Positions 17,376-25,168 of a stretch of DNA of 45,535 bases are shown one piece after another. The stretch's first letter is position 1. Each line of letters starts with the position of its first letter. The notes beneath the pieces are model-generated. The model was not told the origin of the DNA. It did not search any database and worked only from the letters and a program-made list of their open reading frames with translations. Source of the stretch: an uncultured Lachnospiraceae bacterium (GTDB lineage: Bacteria; Bacillota; Clostridia; Lachnospirales; Lachnospiraceae); NCBI GenBank assembly GCA_947591155.1, contig CANQDA010000027.1, positions 1 through 45,535 of the forward strand, in the 5' to 3' direction. Position numbers and translations under genes: made by a program.

Positions 17376-18431
17376 TCAAGGCAACAGTCTGCTGTCTTCT
17401 TCCGCCGAATAGCCCCAGGCCTTCGGCACAAACAGTTCTTTGTATACATGAATGGAGTAAGAGTCCGTCATACCCGCGATATAATCGCAGACGACGCGCT
17501 CCTTCGCCTCGGCCTTTTCCTTCATCAGAAAGCGATACTCCTCCGGAAGCCTGTCCGGATTTTCGATATAAAAGCGATACAGCTCCTGCAGCATCCGCAC
17601 GGCCTTGCTCTCCTCGCTCTTGGCTCTGCTGTTCCGATAGACATGCTGGAACATAAACGTTCGCAGGTACTTCATCGCACTCTCCATCCTCTCGGACATG
17701 GCAATGCTGCTCCTGCCCTCGCTGTTGCGTATCACATCGTGGATCAGCGTGTTCAGGCGTTTCCGCGTCGTGTCCCCCATGATCCGGCGGCTCTCCTCCG
17801 GGATATCAGACTCGTTTAAGATCCCGGCTCGCTCCGCGTCGTCGATATCGTGATTTATGTAGGCGATCTTGTCGCAGTAGCGCACGATCTGTCCCTCCAG
17901 TGTCGCTGGAGTACCAGACGTCCGATGATTGCGGATGCCGTCGCGCACCTCCCATGTCAGGTTCAATCCCTCGCCCTTCTTTTCCAGAAGCTCCACAACG
18001 CGGACGCTCTGCTCGTAATGGGCAAAGCCGAACGGGCAGACCGCGTTTAGCGCACGCTCCCCGGCATGTCCGAACGGCGTGTGCCCAAGATCATGTCCCA
18101 GCGCGATCGCGTCAACCAGATCCTCGTTCAGCCGCAGCGCCTTCGCAATCGTCCGCGAGAGCTGGGACACCTCCAACGTGTGCGTCAGTCTGGTTCGATA
18201 GTGGTCTCCCTCCGGGATCAGGAACACCTGCGTCTTCTGCTTCAGCCGCCGGAACGACTTGCTGTGCAGGATGCGGTCGCGGTCGCGCTGATATTCCGTC
18301 CGGATATCACAGGGCTCCTCGGCCCTGTCCCGCCCCCGCGTATTTCTGCTGAACGCGGCATACGGACTGAATATTTCAAATTCCAGTTCCTCTGTCTTTT
18401 CGCGTATCGTCTTCTTTTCGCGTGTCGCCAT
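17376..18431 (-). CDS. dgt: deoxyguanosinetriphosphate triphosphohydrolase-like HD protein
   Basis: Removes triphosphate from dGTP or other dNTPs, helping set nucleotide pools. HD-domain metal ligands are visible in RTRLTHTLEVSQLSR and ALGHDLGHTPFGHAGE, with YINHDIDDA later. From ATG 18431 (MATREKK, site GAGGGAAAG) it has 351 residues, near the family norm. An in-frame ATG at 18491 exists but has no ribosome site, and a TATAAT box (18480-18485) lies just downstream of it, so transcripts probably start inside that extension. It is the first gene of the dgt-dnaG-rpoD-trmK-nif3 series. Confidence 0.93.
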   Translation of the reverse strand: MATREKKTIREKTEELEFEIFSPYAAFSRNTRGRDRAEEPCDIRTEYQRDRDRILHSKSFRRLKQKTQVFLIPEGDHYRTRLTHTLEVSQLSRTIAKALRLNEDLVDAIALGHDLGHTPFGHAGERALNAVCPFGFAHYEQSVRVVELLEKKGEGLNLTWEVRDGIRNHRTSGTPATLEGQIVRYCDKIAYINHDIDDAERAGILNESDIPEESRRIMGDTTRKRLNTLIHDVIRNSEGRSSIAMSERMESAMKYLRTFMFQHVYRNSRAKSEESKAVRMLQELYRFYIENPDRLPEEYRFLMKEKAEAKERVVCDYIAGMTDSYSIHVYKELFVPKAWGYSAEEDSRLLP

Positions 18432-18479
18432 CTTTCCCTCGCCGGGCAGAGCCTGTCCCGACGCCCTCCTTATTTTATT

Positions 18480-18485
18480 ATTATA
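18480..18485 (-). promoter_or_regulatory. candidate -10 box for the dgt-dnaG-rpoD operon
   Basis: A consensus TATAAT on the minus strand lies in the very AT-rich stretch 18475-18560, about 50 bp upstream of the preferred dgt start. The -35 region is poor (near GGAAAA), so the call is tentative. The flanking AT-rich sequence also contains a weak hairpin (ATTTTGATAAAATCAAAA) that could help end comEC transcription. Confidence 0.4.
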
Positions 18486-18591
18486 TTCCATATGGGCGGT
18501 ATTTTTCCATAATTTTTCATAATTTTTTTGATTTTATCAAAATTTTATTCTTTCACCCCAAAATCCGCACCGTTTTACCGCATCCGCGCAG

Positions 18592-20931
18592 TCAAAATCG
18601 AAGATAGCTTTCCACCGAATATCTCTCCCCGTCCGACTCGATCATCACGGCGCCGCATTTTGGCGTCTGAAAGATCTGACTCCCGGCTTTTTCGAGGCGT
18701 TCGACCGTCTCCGGCGCCGGATGCCCGTAGGAGTTGTTCTCTGCACAGGAGATCACGGCAATCTGCGGGGAGACCTGCGCCAGAAACTCCTCCGAGGAGG
18801 CGTTCTTTGACCCGTGGTGCCCGACCTTCAGGACGTCCGCCGACAACTTCTCCCCGGAGGACGCCAGCTGCCGCTCCGCCGTCCCTTCCAGGTCCCCGGT
18901 AAACAACATGCGAAACTCCCCGTATTGCAGCATCAATACCATCGAATCCTCATTGCGATCGCCTGTCAGGGAATCCTCTGCCGGGGCGAGACAGCGGATG
19001 CTCCATTGGGCGTTGTCCTTTCCGTTTTCCGTCACGCTGTTTCCAATCGTGCCGCTCAGTCCGCCCTCCGCCGCGTCGCTCCCGATCGCGTCGCCCGCGT
19101 CCATGCACAGCAGCTGAATTCCTTTTTCCCGCGCCAATTCGCGCAGCTTTTCGAAATCATCTGGCTTTGCGGTTGGCGGAAGCACCAGATTTTTCAGCGT
19201 GATGCCATGGATGTTTTCCCCCGCGAAGCCGAACTCGTACTCCTGCAGATACTCCTCGATCCCGCTGATGTGATCCTCGTCCGCGTGTGAAAGAAAAATA
19301 TAATCGAGCGTATGTATCCCGTAATACTTCACCGCCTGCCCAATCCGGTACTGCCACAGCTTCGACTCGGAGCTGCTGCCACCGTCTATCAGACAGGACG
19401 TGCCTCCCGGCAATCGCAGCACAGCCGCGTCGCCCTGTCCCACATCGAGACAGATGACCGCGAGCGTTTTCTGCGCGCGCGGGAGCATCAGTCCGACACA
19501 GAGCACACTGCAAAACGTCCACAACACGCACAGAACAATCTTTCTTATATCTGTTTTTCTTTGCCTATTCACAGGATCTCTTTTCTTTCTCATCAACAGG
19601 CGCGATGCGATTCCCGTCGCCAGCAAAATCCCGTAATACAGCGCGCTCCGCCACAGCGCGGGCCGCCCCGCGACCCAAAGGGGAAGCGGGAGTCCCTCCT
19701 TGAGGCGGCAGAGAAATTCAAAAGCCCCGACAAGATAGTGCGAAGGCGCGGCGAGGAAAACGCCGAGCGGTATCGACACAAGGCCGATCATCCCTGCCAC
19801 TAGGCCGTAGGCCATGAGCAGCGACATCAGCGGAAGCACCGCGAGATTGATCAGAATACTCCACGGCACCGCCTGATAAAAAAAGTATAGCGTGACCGGC
19901 AGCGTCCCGAGCCAGATTCCGAAGCCGGGGAGAAACAGAGCAGGCAGTCCGTTCGCCGCTCCAAAAACGCCCTCCAGACACGGAACCAGCAGCGCGATCG
20001 ACAGCACCGCGCCGAAGGAAAGCAGAAAAGAGGACTGCGTCAGGTTCCGCACGTCGATCAAAAGAAGCAGCGCCGCCGCAGCCGCGATCGCCGTCGGCAT
20101 ATCGTTCTTCCTGCCCCAAAGCTGCGCGCCGAGCCAGAACGCGAACATGATCAGCGCCCGCAACGCTGAGACCGACGCGCCCGACATCAGCACGTAGAGA
20201 GCGACCGCCGTGCCGGAGACTGCGCAGCATACCCCAAAGGGCGCGCACAGCCTGCGAAAAAGACGATACAGGCACATCCCGACGAGCGAGATATGCAGTC
20301 CGGAGATCGCAAGGATATGCGAGATCCCGCCCTCCTGATAGAGCTGTTTCCACTCCTGGGGAAGCAGACTGCGCTCCCCGAGGCAAACTGCCTCCATGAC
20401 CTCTGCCTGATGCTCTCCGAGGATCGTCTCGTAGACCTCGCCGAGCCTCTGCCTCACGATGCAGAGGAATCTCGCAAGGCTCATCCCGCCCTGCGTCACT
20501 CCCAGAATTTTCGCATCAAAAAGCGTGCACAGCGTATTTTGCGAAAAGTAATACGACTGCGCGTCGAACTGCCCCGGATTGGAAGCCGGTTCCCAAAAAT
20601 CCGGTTCCCCGGAGACGACGAGCTCATCTCCCGGCAGGATTTCCCTATGTTCCGTTGTAATTGTCACGTTCAAATCGGGAAGCAAAGATTGTTCCGAATT
20701 GTCTTTTCTCTGAATGGTAAGATGATCGACTGACAGGCGTACGCCTGAAGATACCGCGCTGCACTTCGCCACGGTCCCGGTCACTGTGATCTTGCCCCCG
20801 CCATCCGCTTCCCCGCGAAGCAGTCCGACGGCTTCTACAAGCGGGCGATCCCTCCCGGAACCACCCGCCGCGTATCGTATGACCGAGAGCGCAGCAAACA
20901 CAACGCATAAAACTGCAAACGGTCTCTTCAA
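18592..20931 (-). CDS. comEC: ComEC/Rec2 DNA-uptake channel protein
   Basis: Membrane channel that brings single-stranded DNA into the cell during transformation. The likely start is TTG 20931 (MKRPFAVLC), with AAGGAG 5 nt upstream, giving 779 residues; ATG 20970 overlaps the GerMN gene and lacks a ribosome site. It has an OB-like DUF4131 region (about 45-150), the competence domain with many membrane helices (GGISHILAISGLHISL, about 210-480), and a metallo-beta-lactamase domain (from about 490: CLDVGQGDA, FLSHADEDH, GHHGSKNASS). Length and domain order are normal and intact. The GerMN lipoprotein gene is 13 bp upstream; a comEA-like gene lies further upstream. Confidence 0.94.
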   Translation of the reverse strand: MKRPFAVLCVVFAALSVIRYAAGGSGRDRPLVEAVGLLRGEADGGGKITVTGTVAKCSAVSSGVRLSVDHLTIQRKDNSEQSLLPDLNVTITTEHREILPGDELVVSGEPDFWEPASNPGQFDAQSYYFSQNTLCTLFDAKILGVTQGGMSLARFLCIVRQRLGEVYETILGEHQAEVMEAVCLGERSLLPQEWKQLYQEGGISHILAISGLHISLVGMCLYRLFRRLCAPFGVCCAVSGTAVALYVLMSGASVSALRALIMFAFWLGAQLWGRKNDMPTAIAAAAALLLLIDVRNLTQSSFLLSFGAVLSIALLVPCLEGVFGAANGLPALFLPGFGIWLGTLPVTLYFFYQAVPWSILINLAVLPLMSLLMAYGLVAGMIGLVSIPLGVFLAAPSHYLVGAFEFLCRLKEGLPLPLWVAGRPALWRSALYYGILLATGIASRLLMRKKRDPVNRQRKTDIRKIVLCVLWTFCSVLCVGLMLPRAQKTLAVICLDVGQGDAAVLRLPGGTSCLIDGGSSSESKLWQYRIGQAVKYYGIHTLDYIFLSHADEDHISGIEEYLQEYEFGFAGENIHGITLKNLVLPPTAKPDDFEKLRELAREKGIQLLCMDAGDAIGSDAAEGGLSGTIGNSVTENGKDNAQWSIRCLAPAEDSLTGDRNEDSMVLMLQYGEFRMLFTGDLEGTAERQLASSGEKLSADVLKVGHHGSKNASSEEFLAQVSPQIAVISCAENNSYGHPAPETVERLEKAGSQIFQTPKCGAVMIESDGERYSVESYLRF

Positions 20932-20944
20932 TGGTTCTCCTTTT

Positions 20945-21901
20945 TTATTCCTCCGAAGTCTCCTCCTCATTCTGCATCGATTTTGTCTCGATATAATCGC
21001 GGTTCATCGCAAACACCTGCGTGAGATCGACCTCGCCGCGGAATTTTCCGTCCTCGTTTTCCTCAATCTCAAAGCGAACGCCCGTGATATCGTCGCAGGT
21101 CGCGCACACGGAATTGACGATCGCGTAGAGGGCCGCCTCCGGCTTTACCGTGCTCTCCGCAGACTGCTGGTTGGCCGCCGCATTGAATGTGATCGTACAG
21201 ACGCCGTCCTGAATATACAGATTCTGAATCCGGACGTCCCCGGAAAACAGGGCGCTCAGGCCCTTCTTCTCCGGCCCCTTGATCAACTGCTCGACCACGA
21301 CGCGTTCAAGCACCATGTTGCTGGAATAGTGGAGATTCCGCATCTCCTTCACGAGGCGGTCCCCCTCTTCATTCGCAAAGTAAAGCTCCAGCGTCGCGTA
21401 CTGGTAGGAGTTGATCCCTCCCTCCTTCGTGTCGATGAAAGAATTGGCGTCCATCGCCGGCACCGGTTCTCCCTCGAGATCCACAAGCTGCTCCCCCTCA
21501 ACGGTGATCATCACCTTCGCCACACCAGGCACCTGCGAGAACGTCTTGACAACAGCCGCCCGCAGAAGCACCTCCTGCGTATTGCTCATGTCATAGTACT
21601 CTTTTGAAAAGTCCATACGCAGCGCATCGATCCCCCTCTCGTAGCCGTTGAACGTCACCTCCGTCGGAACGACGCTCTGATAGCTGACCGGCGGCTCAAG
21701 AAGCTGCTCCCACAGCTCGTCCATCATCTCTTCAAACGTCTGCGCACCCGGAACATAGCTGCGCTCCAGAAGCCGCGTCCCGGTAGAATTGATATAGTAG
21801 ACGGTATAGCTGTTCTCTTCTTCCTGCTTCCTGCCGCCGCACCCAACAAGCAGAACAGCCGCGATCAGCACAAGCAGACAAAGCATTCTCTTTCTGTTCA
21901 C
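20945..21901 (-). CDS. GerMN-domain lipoprotein
   Basis: Exported lipoprotein with two GerMN-type domains, the fold found in the sporulation/germination protein GerM; the exact role is unknown. Translation probably starts at GTG 21901, preceded by AGGAGGA; 318 residues result. The signal peptide ends in LLVGCGG. Domain one covers about 35-165 (TVYYINSTGTRLLE, ALRMDFSKEYYDM, MITVEGEQL); domain two about 175-295 (ATLELYFANEEGDRL, LEEVVVEQLIKGP-like, VCTITFNAA). It lies between the sensor kinase and comEC, probably in one transcript. A link to cell-envelope remodelling is an inference from the neighbouring two-component system. Confidence 0.85.
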   Translation of the reverse strand: MNRKRMLCLLVLIAAVLLVGCGGRKQEEENSYTVYYINSTGTRLLERSYVPGAQTFEEMMDELWEQLLEPPVSYQSVVPTEVTFNGYERGIDALRMDFSKEYYDMSNTQEVLLRAAVVKTFSQVPGVAKVMITVEGEQLVDLEGEPVPAMDANSFIDTKEGGINSYQYATLELYFANEEGDRLVKEMRNLHYSSNMVLERVVVEQLIKGPEKKGLSALFSGDVRIQNLYIQDGVCTITFNAAANQQSAESTVKPEAALYAIVNSVCATCDDITGVRFEIEENEDGKFRGEVDLTQVFAMNRDYIETKSMQNEEETSEE

Positions 21902-21979
21902 AAGACTCCTCCTGTCCGATTCCACGACCGCGTCAGCGCATCGGCCGCTCCCGAAAGCATCTGCAGGGCGTCGACACCG

Positions 21980-23443
21980 TCACGGCACATACTTCAGCGG
22001 GATGCGCACGGTGAACGTCGTACCCTCCCCCGCCTTGCTGTATACCTTGATCGCGCCGTGGTGCATCAGCACCGCGCTCCTCGTGATGGCAAGCCCGAGC
22101 CCCGTGCCGCCGATCTCCCGCGAATGTGATTTGTCTACACGGTAGAACCTCTCAAAGATGTTCTCCTGATCCTCCTGCGGGATACCGATGCCGGAATCCT
22201 CGACCTTGACATAAAAGTATTTGTTGTCAACGTTGAGCGAAATGTGTACCCATCCGCTTTCCTGATTGTACTTGATCCCATTCTCGATCAGGTTCGATAG
22301 TGCAAGGCTTAATTTTGTCTCATCCACCTCCGCCATGACCGGTTTGAAGCTCTCCAGAACAAGATTGATGTCTCTGGTCGCCGCAATCGGGCGCAGACGC
22401 TTTATGATCAGCTCGATCAGTTGATTGATATTGGTCTCCTGAATGTTGACGTCGGACGAGCGCTTGTCCATCTTGACCAGGGAGAGCAGATCCGAGATGA
22501 TCTTGTTCTCACGGTCGATCTCCTCGGCGATGTCCGTCATGAATTCCTTATACAGCTCGTTCGGGACATCCTCCTGCGCGAGCAGGGAATCCGCGAGTAC
22601 CTTCATCGACGTGATCGGCGTCTTGAGCTCATGCGAGACGTTCGACACAAACTCCTGACGGGAATCCTCCTGCATTTTTAGCCGGTGGAGCATCTGATTG
22701 TAAGCGTCTGCGAGCAGTTTCGTTTCGGTGTAATCCGGAATTGAGATCTCCTGCTCCGACACATCCCCCTGCATATCTTCCAAAGACTGTGTTATCTTAC
22801 CGAACGGCTTCGTCAGCACACGCGCCACATAGTAAGCGGCAACAAAAATGAGAAGGGTAAGCACGATCTGGAGAATCAAAACGGTGTTGCCCAGAGCGTC
22901 CTTTCCATCCTTGACATCCTGCGTCGTCACACTGACGATCATGATCCCCTCGATCTGCCCGCTCTCCTGGTTCTTCACCGGGAGCGTGAGCTCGAGAAAC
23001 TGATCGTCCGGATTGTAATTGGTGGAATCCGTGCCGAGAAAGCACTGCAGCACTTCTTCTGAAATAATGACTTTGTCCTCATCGATCTCATAGGTATCCC
23101 TGACGATGCGGAAATTGCTGTTGACGATGATCACGCGCCCGTTGTAGATGTTCGCGAGCTGCGTGATCTGCCGGTTCACCTGCTTATTGCTCACGTCGCG
23201 GAGATAACCGGTGCTTGCGACCAGATCGACGATCTGCTGGCATTGGTTCTGAATCAGCAGGCTCTTCTGCTCGGCCGCCAGATCCTCATAATTGTCGAGG
23301 ATCAAGTTCTTCATCAGAAAGATCGGCACCAGTCCTACCAGAAGCACGATCACAAAAATGCGAGCGCGCAGGCTTTTGAGATATTTGAGTACGGTATCCT
23401 TAATGGCTGAAATAATAACCCACTCCCCACTTCGTGTGAACAT
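21980..23443 (-). CDS. membrane sensor histidine kinase (HAMP, HisKA, HATPase), WalK-like
   Basis: Sensor partner of the adjacent response regulator. The 487-residue protein has a membrane helix at about 28-50, an extracellular sensing region (about 51-185), and a second helix (about 186-208). A HAMP linker (VLTKPFGKI) precedes HisKA with phospho-acceptor H271 in VSHELKTPITSMK. The ATPase domain shows NLIENGIKYN, VEDSGIGIP and GTGLGLAI. No PAS domain is evident, unlike Bacillus WalK. The frame from ATG 23443 overlaps the regulator by 44 bp and lacks a clear ribosome site; a GTG near 23419 is an alternative. The regulated process is not shown by the sequence. Confidence 0.9.
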   Translation of the reverse strand: MFTRSGEWVIISAIKDTVLKYLKSLRARIFVIVLLVGLVPIFLMKNLILDNYEDLAAEQKSLLIQNQCQQIVDLVASTGYLRDVSNKQVNRQITQLANIYNGRVIIVNSNFRIVRDTYEIDEDKVIISEEVLQCFLGTDSTNYNPDDQFLELTLPVKNQESGQIEGIMIVSVTTQDVKDGKDALGNTVLILQIVLTLLIFVAAYYVARVLTKPFGKITQSLEDMQGDVSEQEISIPDYTETKLLADAYNQMLHRLKMQEDSRQEFVSNVSHELKTPITSMKVLADSLLAQEDVPNELYKEFMTDIAEEIDRENKIISDLLSLVKMDKRSSDVNIQETNINQLIELIIKRLRPIAATRDINLVLESFKPVMAEVDETKLSLALSNLIENGIKYNQESGWVHISLNVDNKYFYVKVEDSGIGIPQEDQENIFERFYRVDKSHSREIGGTGLGLAITRSAVLMHHGAIKVYSKAGEGTTFTVRIPLKYVP

Positions 23444-24089
23444 ACTTGGGCTCGCTCGGGTTCGCCTCGATCTTCTCGCGCAGTCTCCGGATATGTACGT
23501 CTACGGTCCTGACGTCGCCCGGATACTCGTAACCCCACACAATATTCAACAGATTCTCCCTGCTGTACACCTTGTTCGGATTGAAGACCAGAAGCTCGAG
23601 CACATCGAACTCCTTCGCCGTCAAATTGACTTCCTTGCCCGCGATGCTGACTCTGCGTCCCTCGCAGTCGATCACGAGATCGCCCACCTCGACGGTCTTT
23701 CCTTTCGGCTCCGCCGCGGCCTTCTGGGACGTCCGGCGGATGATCGCTTTCAGACGCGCCTTCACCTCTAGAATATTGAACGGCTTCGTGATATAGTCGT
23801 CCGCACCATATTCCAGACCCAGGATCTTGTCCATATCCTCGCCCTTGGCGGTGAGCATGACGATCGGCACATCGGAAAACTCTCTAATCTGCTGGCAGAC
23901 CTCCAGTCCATCCAGCTTCGGGAGCATCAGGTCGAGAAGAATGATGTCGTACTCTTTCTCTTTCGCCATGCGCACGGCTTCCTCTCCGTCGTACGCGCAA
24001 TCCACTTCCATGTCATCCTGCTCGAGGCTGAAACGAATACCCTTCACGATCAGTTTCTCATCGTCTACCACCAATACTTTCTTAGCCAT
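23400..24089 (-). CDS. OmpR-family response regulator, WalR-like
   Basis: DNA-binding regulator phosphorylated by the neighbouring kinase. The 229-residue protein has a receiver domain (1-120: acidic D9/D10, phospho-acceptor D53 in LLDLMLP, TAKGEDMD, K in YITKPFNI). A winged-helix output domain follows (about 130-229: GKEVNLTAKEFDVLELL, NVWGYEYPGD-type segment, VDVHIRRLREKIE). The high similarity of the output domain to WalR/VicR suggests an envelope-related regulon, an inference only. Ribosome site AGGAGAG before ATG 24089. The 96-bp gap to the comEA-like gene contains no obvious terminator. Confidence 0.94.
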   Translation of the reverse strand: MAKKVLVVDDEKLIVKGIRFSLEQDDMEVDCAYDGEEAVRMAKEKEYDIILLDLMLPKLDGLEVCQQIREFSDVPIVMLTAKGEDMDKILGLEYGADDYITKPFNILEVKARLKAIIRRTSQKAAAEPKGKTVEVGDLVIDCEGRRVSIAGKEVNLTAKEFDVLELLVFNPNKVYSRENLLNIVWGYEYPGDVRTVDVHIRRLREKIEANPSEPKYVHTKWGVGYYFSH

Positions 24090-24185
24090 GCTCTCTCTCC
24101 TTTATTGCTGTTGTTGCTGTCCTATTCATTCTCATCAATATCTATGCTGTCGTTTCCGAGGATATCTTCTGACTCTAATCATTCC

Positions 24186-25100
24186 TTAAACTGTGATGAG
24201 ATCTTTGATCTTCGAAAAGATGCCGCTCTTGATCCCGGAGATATTCTGGATCTCCTCGACCGCGCCGAATCCTCCGTGCTCCTCGCGGTACTGCACGATC
24301 GCGTCCGCCTTCGCGTCTCCGATGCCCGGAAGCGTTTTGAGCTGTTCGCGGTCGGCGGTGTTCAGATTCACTTTTTGACTGTCCGATTCTGCGTCGTCAG
24401 TCCCGGAATATCTGTCCGTGTCGACGCCGTCTCCGGCAGTCTCCACCCCGTTTTCACCGTTCCCGTCTCCACTGTTTCCTGCTGCTCCGGCGCTCTCCGC
24501 CCACAAAACCGAATCGGCTTCCTGCCCTTTGGCCTGCCTGCTCTCGGCAACCGCACGCGTCTCCTCCTGTGTATACACATAGAGACGCTGTCCGTCCTTC
24601 ACAGGCTCCGCCTGATTCAGCCACTCGCGGTCGGCCTCCGGCGCGAATCCGCCGGCCAGAGCGATCGCCTCAAAGACGCGCATCCCCTCGCGCATCGGAT
24701 AGACGCCCGGCGCGTTCACCGCGCCGCAGACATATACGTAACCCCCGGCTTCGGGTTCTGCGCTCAGCGGTTCCGCATCCGTTCCCGTCGTGTCCTCCAG
24801 CTGTGCATTCGTCGCTTTCGCGGTTTCCCAATCCACAATCGCAGGCTCTGCGTCCTCAACGTTCAATCCGGCATTCACAGCATCATCTACTGTGTCTGCC
24901 CCGTTATCATTTTGCTCCGCCGCTTCTCCGCTCTCCGAGCGGGCATCCGACGTCTCCTGCTCCCGCACTCCGGCCGTGTAGACCTTCCCGCGTCCGGCGC
25001 AGCCGCACAGACTAGCGCTCAGCCAAAACAAAAACACAAATAGCAGGGCATACTTCCATCCCTGAACTCGATGTCTCATTTTTTCAGCGACAGCCGTCAC
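24186..25100 (-). CDS. comEA: ComEA-like lipoprotein with SLBB and helix-hairpin-helix domains
   Basis: Likely receptor that binds incoming double-stranded DNA at the cell surface. The start is GTG 25100 with AAGGGA upstream (ATG 25079 is possible). The 304-residue protein has a lipoprotein signal ending SLCGCAG, then an acidic low-complexity spacer (about 40-115). An SLBB domain occupies about 120-190 (GGYVYVCGAVNAPGVYP), a Gly/Asp/Glu-rich spacer follows, and a C-terminal double helix-hairpin-helix lies at about 242-300 (VNLNTADREQLKTLPGIGDAKADAIV). This order is the ComEA type; the spacers are unusually long. Its own promoter is at 25122-25150. It is separated from comEC by the two-component and GerMN genes. 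Confidence 0.9.
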   Translation of the reverse strand: MTAVAEKMRHRVQGWKYALLFVFLFWLSASLCGCAGRGKVYTAGVREQETSDARSESGEAAEQNDNGADTVDDAVNAGLNVEDAEPAIVDWETAKATNAQLEDTTGTDAEPLSAEPEAGGYVYVCGAVNAPGVYPMREGMRVFEAIALAGGFAPEADREWLNQAEPVKDGQRLYVYTQEETRAVAESRQAKGQEADSVLWAESAGAAGNSGDGNGENGVETAGDGVDTDRYSGTDDAESDSQKVNLNTADREQLKTLPGIGDAKADAIVQYREEHGGFGAVEEIQNISGIKSGIFSKIKDLITV

Positions 25101-25121
25101 TGATTTCCCTTACATCATTTT

Positions 25122-25150
25122 ATTTTAACCAAAAAGTAAAATTTTTGCAA
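25122..25150 (-). promoter_or_regulatory. promoter of the comEA-like gene
   Basis: On the minus strand, TTGCAA (25145-25150) and TAAAAT (25122-25127) are 17 bp apart. Transcription would start near 25115, only about 15 nt before the GTG start, leaving just enough leader for the AAGGGA ribosome site. Confidence 0.55.
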
Positions 25151-25168
25151 CACATTTTTATCAATAAT

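Noticed and set aside
18432..18491. N-terminal extension of dgt from ATG 18491
   Set aside because: No ribosome site, and a consensus TATAAT lies just inside it.
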